Origin: an uncultured Flavobacteriales bacterium
GTDB lineage: Bacteria > Bacteroidota > Bacteroidia > Flavobacteriales > Crocinitomicaceae
Reading direction: 5' to 3'
DNA: 64,000 nucleotides
NCBI GenBank assembly: GCA_946482515.1
Contig: CAMLRS010000009.1
Location: 62,001-126,000, forward strand
The position numbers and the translations under genes were made by a program. Positions 54,701-62,891 of this stretch are shown here, piece by piece (positions within the stretch are counted from its first letter, which is position 1; every line of letters starts with the position of its first letter). The notes under the pieces are model-generated. The model searched no databases. It was not told where the DNA came from and saw only the letters and a program-made list of their open reading frames with translations.

Positions 54701-54877
54701 GTAGCTGTTCACACCATGAATCGGAAGCCATTGGGCCGAACCATCGGTAGTAACACCAACAGTTACGTTGGTTTGGGCAACCGCAGTGCCGGTAATCGTT
54801 CCGAGTGCCAGCATCAAGCCAAGCTTCACAGAACCATTACGCAACAATGCTAGTTTGTTAAGTAATTGATTTTTCAT
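51797..54877 (-). CDS. Giant T9SS type A sorting domain protein (C), paralogue of B
   Basis: A 1026-residue secreted protein with the same architecture as B. Signal peptide (MKNQLLNKLALLRNGSVKLGLMLALG...AVAQ), beta module, Ig-like repeats, L-type-lectin-like domain (TWGTGGADGLTYSFGDDATPAGNG...), PKD domain (YHWDFGDGESI) and type A sorting tail. The tail and PKD region are almost identical to B in protein and DNA (compare 51827-52110 with 48511-48800), while N-terminal halves have diverged. This indicates a tandem duplication with later homogenisation of the 3' ends. Start at 54877, just inside a conserved block shared with B (ATACAGTTTAATTT upstream). Confidence 0.92.
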   Translation of the reverse strand: MKNQLLNKLALLRNGSVKLGLMLALGTITGTAVAQTNVTVGVTTDGSAQWLPIHGVNSYSYSQQLYYPAQFGVYAGQSSTITKLRFFYVSGTPSANNTLVIYMGNTAQNTFAGTAAANWIPVASMTEVFNGTVTYPAANNWVEITLSTPFVWNGTSNLVIGVDENSATSGATLFQKTEVGTNRSMYHSSNFTNFNPAAPITASGRHGHVPNIQLEMTPSLACSGQPGNGLTVTSDADICTGDSVVLSSSNAYYMTGISYQWQQYDGAVWTDIPSATASTLNSGALTANMEYRTIVTCANSMESDTTTSVMVNVHSYPTVSVNSTNIVTCSGDPANIIASGTDTYLWSPTTGLTPSATQDTVYMLPTAQTVYRVIGTTAGCADTAFVTVTPITVVGSDVTFDPIENCAPGSLVTATISELPSEITSGGEWQYRWLGPDGVELQPWGTTNEYSFTPAADSVYGMYYQIRSTSCPDELDSIYTSITIGFGADVELTHFDCNSQGIIELSNIFGQKEGMEIYDNAFSSADGAAVFTGSGALIDGRAVLTPSATSVSGYLQITATQQTATGNPMRVSFNMTNDQPINTWGTGGADGLTYSFGDDATPAGNGTPVNGKGTKLRLSFDSAGNGAENGNAPGIYLVYGWTANNAFGPGNSQTLAYSTNTALWKLLTDVPVVLEINNLGQATVTVNGEVVFSNIQLPPGYVNADITNWKHLFSAGTGGDALRQAIDDLVIESKSSMYGITAGAGTTTPPTDWQSQTSFEDLLPGVYNVWISKDTTGDCSKNIGAFEILNTYPIVDLGNDTTICAGETLILDAENPGSTYTWSGTNAFTQTIEVDETGSYIVYVTSPAGCLGIGNIDVDVLEAPSATGFDATMVDFTGYFTAIGSQNVDNYHWDFGDGESIDNAAGSVSHTYDDYGTYTVTLTVSNDCGEEEYEVEVEIIDYTSLSENSIAGLEVYPNPAKDQVTISIPNSMQSEVRVFNMAGAQILSGQAFTSSLKLDVATWEKGVYFLQISNEGQTTVSKLIVQ

Positions 54878-54894
54878 ACAGTTTAATTTATGCG

Positions 54895-54955
54895 ATAAAG
54901 TAACGACGATTAAGGGGCTTAGGTGGCGGTATACAACGGGACAAAAAGCGGACAA
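54895..54955 (-). promoter_or_regulatory. Promoter region of gene C: TTGTCC tandem repeat
   Basis: TTGTCC at 54939-54944 and again at 54950-54955, 11 bp apart. At the position where A, B and D have a -7 box there is a weaker TACTTTAT (54895-54902), with a 36-nt spacer. ATG at 54877. Confidence 0.55.
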
Positions 54956-55015
54956 CCAATAAATTACTAACAAAAATGCGTTTTTATCAATCTAAACGTT
55001 AAATAAATCACAACA

Positions 55016-56722
55016 CTAGAGTGTCAGGATGAATTTCACCAGCTCTTCGTGCAGCTCCATATTGAGCTTTTTGCGGAGGCGCAAACTGGTTTTTCGCACC
55101 GAATCGGGTGAAATACCGAGTACTCGGGCCATTTCCAGGTTGGAAAGGTTGAGCTTGACGAGGGCCGTTAAACGAATTTCAGCATTGGTGAGGTCCGGAA
55201 AGTGTGAAAGAACACGCGTGAAGAATCCCGGATTGAGCTTTTCGAAGAGTTTTTTGAACTCCAGCCAGTCGTCGTCTGTGAGCAGCGTAAATGATTGCAG
55301 CCTGTCGAAGAGTTTTTCTTTCTCTTCACGTGACTGGTCGCTTTCAAGCGACTGGAACTGGTCGATTTCTTCGGTGAGCTGTTCCACCAGCTGGTTTTTT
55401 TCCATCAGGTTGGAAAGGATCTTGTGCATTTCCTTTTCAGCGGTTTGCAGCTCCTGCTCTACCTGTGCATGACGCAATAAAGCAATTTCTTTTTCGCGCT
55501 TCCGGCGTTTGCGCACCACGTTCAGCAAGATGAGGAAGATGAAGAACACAACGATCACCAATCCGACCAGAACGGTAATTTTCAGCTCGTCGCGCTTTTT
55601 CTTTTCCCGCAACAGTGATACTTCGGCCTGTTTGCGCTCGAAGTTGACCTGAAATTCGATCTTGCGCATGTTTTCGATATCGGAACGACGGCTGAGCGTA
55701 TCATCGTATCGGGCCAGGATGCGGTAGCTTTCCAGCGCCTCTTTGTACTGTCCCAATGCTTCCAGAACAGCCGTACGGGAACGGTAATACACAGAATAAA
55801 TCTCTGTAACGTAACCGATTTCCTTCATCAGGCCTTCCATTTGCTGCAGTTTTTCCCGGGCTGCATCCACCTTGCCAATGTGCAGATCCATATCGATCAA
55901 CAAGTTCAGTGCATTGATCGCACTCCCCCATTGCTTGGTCTCCTGGCTGATCTGGCAGTCACGCGTGACCAGCTCACGTGCTTTTCCATACTGTTTCTTT
56001 CTCCAGTAATAGAATCCGAGGTTCCCGGAAAGCACACCTATCCATGGCTTGTGTTCCACTTTATAGGCAATCGATAAGGCCTTTTCGAAGTAAATACGCG
56101 AGGAATCCTGGTAATCCTGATCGCGGTTAATAATCCCCAGTGTATTGTAGATCCCGATCTGGTCTACTCCACCTTCTTCCGTGAATTTCAGCGCAATTAG
56201 GAACTGCGTACGGGCATCGTCGAAACGAAGGAAATACAGGTAAGCCAGACCAAGGTTTTGGTGATAGCTATACATAAATCGCTGATCCGCAGGAGGATTG
56301 GCATCGATGGATTTTTTGGCCTTTATCAGGAAGTAAAACGATTCTTTTTTGTAACCGTGATCATAAAGTCTATGCCCGATCTCCGCGCACAATTGTGCAT
56401 AATAGCCTCCGTCCTGGTTATCTGCTGTTTTCTCTATCAGCTCCAGTGATTTAATCCATTCTTCCGGAGCGGCGAACCTGTGCTTTTTCAGATCGCGGAA
56501 GTAATACAGGAGCGAAATGGTTGGTTCGGCAGATTGTGCAACAATGGAATCGGTTTCACGCACCACTCTTCGTAGGGTGTAATCCACTACCGGCGGGGAC
56601 TTTACATCCTGTGCAAGGCCAGTTGCAGGTAACAACACCAAAAAGAAAGAGACAGCAAAACAAACCATGAGCAGGTGTCTCATGGCAAGCATGTATTTAG
56701 GTCTACGTAGTTTTCCAGTCAC
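55016..56722 (-). CDS. TPR membrane regulator with LuxR-type HTH
   Basis: A 568-residue regulator of a type common in Bacteroidota. Signal peptide or first TM near the N-terminus (MRHLLMVCFAVSFFLVLLPATGLAQ; starts at 56692 or 56683 are alternatives). Periplasmic tetratricopeptide repeats follow (about 75-360: YSYHQNLGLAYLYFLRFDDARTQFLIALKF, IYNTLGIINRDQDYQDSSRIYFEKAL, and so on), then a coiled coil and a TM at about 385-405 (ITVLVGLVIVVFFIFLILLNVV). A cytosolic coiled coil (about 410-480) leads to a C-terminal LuxR/GerE-like HTH (about 505-560: LTNAEIRLTALVKLNLSNLEMARVLGISPDSVRKTSLRLRKKL). It lies between giant genes C and D, which share an unusual operator; it is the natural candidate to bind it (inference). 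Confidence 0.85.
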   Translation of the reverse strand: MTGKLRRPKYMLAMRHLLMVCFAVSFFLVLLPATGLAQDVKSPPVVDYTLRRVVRETDSIVAQSAEPTISLLYYFRDLKKHRFAAPEEWIKSLELIEKTADNQDGGYYAQLCAEIGHRLYDHGYKKESFYFLIKAKKSIDANPPADQRFMYSYHQNLGLAYLYFLRFDDARTQFLIALKFTEEGGVDQIGIYNTLGIINRDQDYQDSSRIYFEKALSIAYKVEHKPWIGVLSGNLGFYYWRKKQYGKARELVTRDCQISQETKQWGSAINALNLLIDMDLHIGKVDAAREKLQQMEGLMKEIGYVTEIYSVYYRSRTAVLEALGQYKEALESYRILARYDDTLSRRSDIENMRKIEFQVNFERKQAEVSLLREKKKRDELKITVLVGLVIVVFFIFLILLNVVRKRRKREKEIALLRHAQVEQELQTAEKEMHKILSNLMEKNQLVEQLTEEIDQFQSLESDQSREEKEKLFDRLQSFTLLTDDDWLEFKKLFEKLNPGFFTRVLSHFPDLTNAEIRLTALVKLNLSNLEMARVLGISPDSVRKTSLRLRKKLNMELHEELVKFILTL

Positions 56723-56864
56723 AATACTAAATTAACACTTTTTCCGCCTAGGGAGAATATTCCTCTCCCGTGACTGGAATTTTATCGGTTAGGTTGCCGC
56801 AATGTTAAAATTAATTTCATCGGCCCGCAAGCCAAAAACAATCCTTTTTTTGTGATCCTACCGG

Positions 56865-59800
56865 TCAGCGAAGGAGCGTTATGTGCCCTTTATCCGTACG
56901 GATCTCATCCGTATCCATCATGCCGAAGCGCAATGTCCAGACGTAAGTTCCTTCCTGTACGTATTCGCCGTTATAGGTACCGTCCCAGCCCACCGAAATA
57001 TCATTCGACTGGAACAGCAATTCTCCCCAGCGGTTGAAGATCAGCAGCTGATAATCGTGCGGATCCATTCCGGCCGTCATTACCGGCTTGAACTCGTTGT
57101 TGTGCTCATCGCCATCCGGTGTAAAGGTGTTCGGAACGTAATACAACAGCTGGTCTTTCACAATAATGATCTGTGAAGCGGTATCCACGCAGCCAAACTG
57201 CGAAGTAACGATCAGCTCCACAACGTAGTTGCCGATTTCACCTATCGGGAACGTATGCTCCGGGTTCAGGGCAATGCTGGTTCCGCCATCACCGAAAGTC
57301 CAGTCGTTGAAATCGTTGTCGGTAGAATTATTGGTGAAGCTCACCGTTGGGCCATCGGAATAAACCTGCTGCGGATTGTAGGTAAATGCCGCATGCGGCA
57401 GCGGATGCACACAGATCATATCGGTGATCGTATGAGTAGATGTACACAATCCATCGGCCGTGGCTGTGAGCGTCACATCGTAGCAGGTTGCTGTTTCGTA
57501 AACGGTCGTAACGGTCGAATTGGAAGCCGAAGTAGAGCCGTTGCCCAGATCCCACTGGTACACCACTGCGCCCTGAACGGTGCTTTGGTTGGTGAACGTA
57601 ACCGGAACCGGCTGACAGCCTTCGATGCGATCGGAAATGAAGTCGACCACCGGAACCGCCGTGATTTGCAGCGCGATTTCGAGCGTATCGTTGACACACA
57701 TGGAATCGGCCGGCAGCACGTGGTACAATTCATAATTGCCATGCGGCAAGCCTGTCAGATCAAGCGTGTTGGTCGTTGTATTGAAGTTGGCCGCCGGGAA
57801 TCCTGCCGAAGTCGACCAATGAGGCGCGTTCGGATCTGCCGGGTGATTCAGGTAAGGCGTGAGGTCTTCCTGGTCACCTGCGGTATTACAGAAATGCAAT
57901 GCCTGGTTGGCTGCTGCGATCGGCTGCTGGTTGACCAGAATCTGCATGATCGACGTATCGTTCGGGCAATATGTTCCGGTAACAATATATGTGAAATCGA
58001 ATGTTCCGGCATCGGTTGTAGTAGCAATACCAGCCGGTGTTACAGCTCCCGGATACGGTAATAATCCGGCTGCCCAGCTTCCGCCTGCGGTTGCATTTGC
58101 TGAAAGCAGTGTGTTCAGATCGATCTGGTTTTGCGTGTTGCACAACACAGCAGCGGAATCCGATCCGGCGTCTTTTTGCGCTTCGAAGTTCACGATGACG
58201 CTTCCACTGGCTGAACAATTGGCCGGGTTCGTTACGGTAACGCTATACGTTCCGCTCGTGGTCGGTGAAATGGTTTGCGTTGTCTCGGTTGTGTTCCACA
58301 GGTAATTAGAGCCCGGGTTCAATGCATCGAGCACAACCGGCGTTCCTTCGCAGTGGTTCTGCGTCGGACCAAGGTTTACAACCGGCAGCGGGCTATAGGT
58401 CACAACGATCGTATCACGGGAATAACATACCGGACGTAAGGTAATGTCATCCAGCGCGAAGTCGTTTCCACCTCCACCGGTATTCTGATTCACAATACAA
58501 ATCTGGGCACTGGTAGTCATTCCGGACGACCAGTTCTGCGTAAACTGTGTCCAGTTACAAGCACCCGTTGGTGGCGAGAAAATGCCTCCCAGCTGTACGT
58601 TGTTGATGGAGAATTGCAGCTGCGCCACATTGAATCCTGTTTCCACAGACGTTACCCAAGTACCGAACTGGTACTCCGTATTCGGCTGAACAGGAACGGT
58701 CTGGCACCACACATTGGTATTCGGCGTATCAGCACCGTTTACCACCATCTGGTTCACACCCGGATTGGTCGTGTGATCGTTGCAGGCACCAAAGTTATTG
58801 TGTACGAGGTTCGGCGAAGTCGTAATGGCATACGTCCCCGGATTGGAAAGCAATCCCCATGTACCCCCGGTTCCCGGAACATATTGTGTATTAAAATTCA
58901 CTACACCCTGCTCGAAATCGCCGTTGATGATCTGGTTATTTCCCAGCTCGCCTACGCGCACCGAATATGTTCCGGCTGTGCTCACAAAGCGGGTCTGGTT
59001 GGTAGAACCGTTGTTCCAGAGATACACATCATAACCAGCGCCTGCATTCAACCACATGGTTTGTCCCTGACAAAGCGTTGTGTCATTTCCAAGATCCACT
59101 TCCGGAATATCGCCGAGGATCAGCGTAAAGTTGGCAACATCTGCCGGACAAGGACCGTTGGCAGGCATCGTATAGCTGAAGGTGTAGGTTCCTGAAGGCA
59201 GTGTGGCTGTTGTCCAGTCACCCGTTGCCGGATTGAACGTTCCTGAAGGCGTAGCAGTCGTTTCGGCCCACGTTCCTCCTGCCGTGGAATTAGCCGAGCG
59301 GAAAAAGTCGAGATCGATGTTCGGGCCTGGTCCGCAATAGCTCGCACCGTTATCGTTACCGGCATTTCCCGGTGTCGAGATCGTGATCGTTACCGTTTCC
59401 TGGTCGGAACAACCTGCCGCACCGTCATAAAGGTAAATCGTCTGTGTTGTATTTACGGCCGAGCCAACCGGGAGAATCGTACCTGTTCCGTTCGGACCTG
59501 TAGAATAGCGCTGGTTGCCCGTGAGATTTGTTCCGGTAATGGCCGGAAGTGTGTACGGGCCACAGGAAGCAACAGGTGCCGGTGGATTGATCGAAGGAAT
59601 ATTCACCACCTGGACCTGTACATTGAAAACAGAATCCGGGCAGGTGCCGCCGGCGTCGATGGTGTAGGTATACACTCCATTGGTATTGGAACCCGGAGTG
59701 AACGTTCCCTGTGTGCCGTTTGTAAGCGCAGAAGGGCCTGTCCATGTCCCGTTTGGAGAAACGTTGGTAAGCTCATTGAACAGGTCGAAGGCTCCCACAC

Positions 59801-60356
59801 CAGCACATACGGTTTTCGTCACACTCACAGGATCCGGGCTACAGATCTGAAAGGACAGATCGTCGAGCGCTGCATCGTTTCCTGGTCCACCGGCATTGTT
59901 GGTGATAACCTGGAAGCGCACCGTTCCGGTTGTGGCGATAAATGACGGCATAATGATGTTTTGCCATACGCCATTGGTGATGACGTTTTGCGTCGACAGC
60001 ACATTATTGGACGGATCGAGCACGCGGAATGTCATATTGTTGGAAGCACCCCAGGTGTCTTTTGTCCAGAAGTTAAACCGGTAGCTTTTACCAAGGCACA
60101 GGTTCGTGTAGCTCTGATCGTATACCAGGCCCGAAAATCCGTCAACGAAATTCATGTACAAACCGCGGGCACCAGAGTGGATGCAACCGCCATACGTTTG
60201 GGGTGTATTCTGATAGGTGGTTCCAGGTATGATTCCGGGAACAACGCCTGTGTATTCAAATGATTCGTTGGTCACGGTTGTCCAGGTGCATTGAGCACCA
60301 GCGGAAAACGCTGTCAGTAGCATGGATGTGGCAACGAAGAAAAGTCTTTTTTTCAT
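56865..60356 (-). CDS. Giant gliding motility-associated C-terminal domain protein (D)
   Basis: A 1163-residue secreted protein, paralogue of A. Signal peptide (MKKRLFFVATSMLLTAFSAGAQ). The N-terminal jelly-roll (CTWTTVTNESFEYTGVVPGIIPG...), Ig-like repeats and second jelly-roll (NNQIINGDFEQGVVNFNTQYVPG...) correspond to A over about 650 residues. It then has its own Ig repeats and a tandem of PKD domains (QWDLGNGSTSASNSTVTTVYETATCYDVTLT; NDWTFGDGGTSIALNPEHTFPIGEIGNYVVELIVTSQFGCVD). The type B T9SS/CHU_C tail (NTFTPDGDEHNNEFKPV...LLIFNRWGELLFQSND...WDGTYNGEYVQEGTYVWTL) ends the protein. Surface or released adhesin. Confidence 0.92.
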   Translation of the reverse strand: MKKRLFFVATSMLLTAFSAGAQCTWTTVTNESFEYTGVVPGIIPGTTYQNTPQTYGGCIHSGARGLYMNFVDGFSGLVYDQSYTNLCLGKSYRFNFWTKDTWGASNNMTFRVLDPSNNVLSTQNVITNGVWQNIIMPSFIATTGTVRFQVITNNAGGPGNDAALDDLSFQICSPDPVSVTKTVCAGVGAFDLFNELTNVSPNGTWTGPSALTNGTQGTFTPGSNTNGVYTYTIDAGGTCPDSVFNVQVQVVNIPSINPPAPVASCGPYTLPAITGTNLTGNQRYSTGPNGTGTILPVGSAVNTTQTIYLYDGAAGCSDQETVTITISTPGNAGNDNGASYCGPGPNIDLDFFRSANSTAGGTWAETTATPSGTFNPATGDWTTATLPSGTYTFSYTMPANGPCPADVANFTLILGDIPEVDLGNDTTLCQGQTMWLNAGAGYDVYLWNNGSTNQTRFVSTAGTYSVRVGELGNNQIINGDFEQGVVNFNTQYVPGTGGTWGLLSNPGTYAITTSPNLVHNNFGACNDHTTNPGVNQMVVNGADTPNTNVWCQTVPVQPNTEYQFGTWVTSVETGFNVAQLQFSINNVQLGGIFSPPTGACNWTQFTQNWSSGMTTSAQICIVNQNTGGGGNDFALDDITLRPVCYSRDTIVVTYSPLPVVNLGPTQNHCEGTPVVLDALNPGSNYLWNTTETTQTISPTTSGTYSVTVTNPANCSASGSVIVNFEAQKDAGSDSAAVLCNTQNQIDLNTLLSANATAGGSWAAGLLPYPGAVTPAGIATTTDAGTFDFTYIVTGTYCPNDTSIMQILVNQQPIAAANQALHFCNTAGDQEDLTPYLNHPADPNAPHWSTSAGFPAANFNTTTNTLDLTGLPHGNYELYHVLPADSMCVNDTLEIALQITAVPVVDFISDRIEGCQPVPVTFTNQSTVQGAVVYQWDLGNGSTSASNSTVTTVYETATCYDVTLTATADGLCTSTHTITDMICVHPLPHAAFTYNPQQVYSDGPTVSFTNNSTDNDFNDWTFGDGGTSIALNPEHTFPIGEIGNYVVELIVTSQFGCVDTASQIIIVKDQLLYYVPNTFTPDGDEHNNEFKPVMTAGMDPHDYQLLIFNRWGELLFQSNDISVGWDGTYNGEYVQEGTYVWTLRFGMMDTDEIRTDKGHITLLR

Positions 60357-60392
60357 AATCCTTGTATCCTCTTGCGAGGCAGAATGTGTTTA

Positions 60393-60452
60393 CAAAGTTA
60401 CGGCAGTATGACCGCGAAGTTGCCTTAAACCATAGGGACAAATACAGGACAA
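60393..60452 (-). promoter_or_regulatory. Promoter of gene D: TTGTCC tandem repeat plus -7 box TAACTTTG
   Basis: -7 box TAACTTTG (exact) at 60393-60400, 36 nt before the ATG at 60356. TTGTCC at 60436-60441 and 60447-60452, 11 bp apart; the spacer to the -7 box is 35 nt. Confidence 0.6.
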
Positions 60453-60589
60453 GTTAAAATATGCACATTCTTTTCAAATACACACAAACGACATTTAAAT
60501 CAACAAATCAAGCATTTAACAAGGAAAAGCCTACCGTTTAAGTAGAACTTTGGTGTCGGATATGAACTTAGGTTTTCAAGAAAGGCCAA

Positions 60590-61198
60590 TTATTTTTTGT
60601 ACTTCCATTCTTTTGTTTTCCCTTCGAGCAAATTGGATAAGGTGGTTTCCAATCGGCGCTCGCGGGTGGTTTCTGTTTTCGCTTCATTGATCCAATCAAC
60701 GTATTCGCGTTTGTGAGAATGGCTGAATTTTTCAAAAACGTCCTTCGCAATCGGATGCTCGTCGAGGGCTTTGGAAAGCATAGCCGGAATTTCCAGCTCC
60801 TTGCGTTCCTTTGGATTCGTTTTAGGCACTTTAACACCTGCATCGATGAGATCCATCGCCTGCAAAATCAGCGCCCCAAGCTTTTCAGCATCGGGAAGTG
60901 CTTCCAACGAATGGATTTTCCCCAATGATCCCATCCCGTTTCGTTCGTTTCCTCGCAGGATATCATGTTCGTCTTTCAGCAAGACTTCATGCCAGAATCC
61001 GAACGCGCAATGCTTTTTAAACGACGCCATGCTGCACAGGATCGCGCCTTTGTATTCAAAATGCGGGAAGCTCCACTTAACGGTTTCCTTCACTTCAGGA
61101 CAAAACACATGAACGGTATTCCGCAGCTCGTTGAGAATAGGTTGAGCAAACGGCTCGGCTTTGGAAATATATTCTGATATAAAAGGATGAAAAGACAT
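60590..61198 (-). CDS. YdeI/OmdA family protein with DUF1801-like N-terminus
   Basis: A 202-residue cytosolic protein. The N-terminal DUF1801-like part (about 15-115: AQPILNELRNTVHVFCPEVKETVKWSFPHFEYKGAILCSMASFKKHCAFGFWHE) has a frataxin-like fold. The C-terminal OmdA/YdeI part (about 130-200: ELEIPAMLSKALDEHPIAKDVFEKFSHSHKREYVDWINEAKTETTRERRLETTLSNLLEGKTKEWKYKK) is the bacteriocin-protection family segment. Biochemical role unclear. The tail RRLETTLSNL is diagnostic. Confidence 0.9.
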   Translation of the reverse strand: MSFHPFISEYISKAEPFAQPILNELRNTVHVFCPEVKETVKWSFPHFEYKGAILCSMASFKKHCAFGFWHEVLLKDEHDILRGNERNGMGSLGKIHSLEALPDAEKLGALILQAMDLIDAGVKVPKTNPKERKELEIPAMLSKALDEHPIAKDVFEKFSHSHKREYVDWINEAKTETTRERRLETTLSNLLEGKTKEWKYKK

Positions 61199-61216
61199 AA
61201 GGATGAATTATCAATT

Positions 61217-61321
61217 GGAAAATTATGAATTATCAAGGTTCGAAGACAAAAGAATCTACGCCGCGGTGGATTACATTTTCAATTACTTGATAATTGCCGC
61301 ATTCATAATTGATAATTTTCC
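61217..61321. repeat. AT-rich inverted-repeat element, empty
   Basis: GGAAAATTAT...AATTATCAAG at the left (61217-61237) faces CTTGATAATTGCC...ATAATTGATAATTTTCC at the right (about 61287-61321). The right arm shares ATAATTGCCGCATT-type sequence with the element at 30254-30415. No ORF. It fills the gap between two minus-strand genes. Confidence 0.6.
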
Positions 61322-61323
61322 TC

Positions 61324-62082
61324 TTACTTCTGCATCTGCTCCTTGATCTCCTTCATGAAGTCGGACGCATAGACGAAGTTCACGATCTCGGGGTTATCGG
61401 TCGTGATGATGCTTTTTTTGTTGCCTTCCCACCAGTTTTGTCCCTGGTAGATAAAGCGCACGGTGTCACCGATCTCTACTACCGAGTTCATATCGTGAGT
61501 GATGACCACCGTGGTGATGTTGTATTCGTAGGTGATCTCGCGGATCAGGTTGTCGATCAGGATGGATGTCTGCGGATCGAGACCGGAATTCGGCTCATCG
61601 CAGAACAGGTAGCGCGGGTTCATGGAAATAGCGCGGGCAATAGCGATACGTTTCTGCATACCTCCGCTGCATTCCGACGGAAAAAGCTTGTTTTTGCCTA
61701 CGAGGTTTACGCGTTCAAGGCAGGTATTGGCACGATGAAGCATTTCCTTTTTCGACATTTTGGTAAACATCGAAAGCGGGAACATAACGTTTTGTTCTAC
61801 CGTCAAGGAATCGAACAAAGCCGAACCCTGGAAGAGCATCCCGATTTCCTTGCGGATATCTTTGCGGTCCAGACGGCTCATTTTGGTAAAATCACGGCCA
61901 TCGTAGAGGATTTCTCCCGAATCGACTTCGTGCAAACCAACCACGCATTTCGCAAGCACGGATTTTCCTTGTCCCGAAGCACCGATGATCAGGTTCACTT
62001 TCCCTTTCTCGAAAGTCGTCGTCACATCTTTCAGCACCTGGTGATCGCCAAATGACTTGTTTACGTGCTTTACTTCGATCAT
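61324..62082 (-). CDS. mlaF: ABC transporter ATP-binding protein, MlaF-like
   Basis: A 252-residue ATPase of the Mla/MCE phospholipid transport system. Walker A GASGQGKS (33-40), signature ECSGGMQKRIAIARA, Walker B YLFCDEPNSGLDP, and H-loop ITHDMNSV. The GQGKS variant with SGGMQKR and the EPNSGLDP loop are typical of MlaF-like proteins. The start overlaps the permease stop by 4 nt, so the two are one operon. An MCE (MlaD) gene is not adjacent. Confidence 0.9.
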   Translation of the reverse strand: MIEVKHVNKSFGDHQVLKDVTTTFEKGKVNLIIGASGQGKSVLAKCVVGLHEVDSGEILYDGRDFTKMSRLDRKDIRKEIGMLFQGSALFDSLTVEQNVMFPLSMFTKMSKKEMLHRANTCLERVNLVGKNKLFPSECSGGMQKRIAIARAISMNPRYLFCDEPNSGLDPQTSILIDNLIREITYEYNITTVVITHDMNSVVEIGDTVRFIYQGQNWWEGNKKSIITTDNPEIVNFVYASDFMKEIKEQMQK

Positions 62083-62822
62083 GTGAGCAGGATCATTTGA
62101 GTGAGGAAGAAGTTCGCGATCAGGATAGCGATGCTGCTGCTCACAACGGCCTGTGTCGACGAACGACCAACATCGAGCGCTCCGCCTTTCGTATAGTAGC
62201 CGTAAAAGGAGGAAATCGAAACGATCAGGAAACCAAACACAACGGTTTTGGTGAGTGCATAAACGATGTGGAACACACGGAAATCGTAGCGGATCCCGAA
62301 CGCATAATCTTCTGTTGAAAGCAAGCCGGAGATCAGCAAAGCCAGCCAGCCGCCGATGAGGCTCAGACCGATGGAGAAGATTACCAGGATAGGAAAAAAG
62401 AAAACAGCCGCAACGATTTTCGGCAATACAAGGTATGAAAGCGAATTCACGCCCATGATCTCGAGCGCATCGATCTGTTCGGTCACGCGCATGGTACCGA
62501 TCTCGGAAGCCACATTGGAACCGATCTTACCGGCAAGGATGAGGGAAATGATGGTCGGGGAAAACTCGAGGATGGTACTCGACTGCGTAATGTAACCAAC
62601 CGTATACGTTGGCAGGAGCGGGTTGCTCATGTTAGACGCCGTTTGCAGCGCGATTACACCTCCCATAAACGCCGACATGAGCGCTACGATAGGAATCGAC
62701 TTGATGCCGACGAGCTCCATTTCTTCGAACAGCCGGACGCGGAAAATCTTCCATTTATCCGGCACGGAAAACACGACCCATAACATGGACATGTAGATCC
62801 CTATGTTTCTGATCACTCCCAT
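62079..62822 (-). CDS. mlaE: ABC transporter permease, MlaE-like
   Basis: A 247-residue permease with five to six TM helices. MlaE features: SIPIVALMSAFMGGVIALQTASNM, then EFSPTIISLILAGKIGSNVASEIGTMRVTEQIDALEIMGVNSLSYLVLPKIVA, the family signature for the coupling region. A C-terminal YGYYTKGGALDVGRSSTQAVVSSSIAI follows. With MlaF it forms the inner-membrane part of a lipid-trafficking transporter that keeps outer-membrane asymmetry. A near-consensus -7 box TAACTTTA is just upstream. Confidence 0.93.
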   Translation of the reverse strand: MGVIRNIGIYMSMLWVVFSVPDKWKIFRVRLFEEMELVGIKSIPIVALMSAFMGGVIALQTASNMSNPLLPTYTVGYITQSSTILEFSPTIISLILAGKIGSNVASEIGTMRVTEQIDALEIMGVNSLSYLVLPKIVAAVFFFPILVIFSIGLSLIGGWLALLISGLLSTEDYAFGIRYDFRVFHIVYALTKTVVFGFLIVSISSFYGYYTKGGALDVGRSSTQAVVSSSIAILIANFFLTQMILLT

Positions 62823-62891
62823 TACGCGGATAAAGTTAATGGAATAATCGATTTTGGCTCTACTCTAATCTATGACTGGTACTGTTTTTCT

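Noticed and set aside
45102..60356. RTX or polymorphic-toxin cluster
   Set aside because: The giant proteins end in T9SS type A or type B (CHU_C) tails, not toxin domains, and no small immunity genes follow them.
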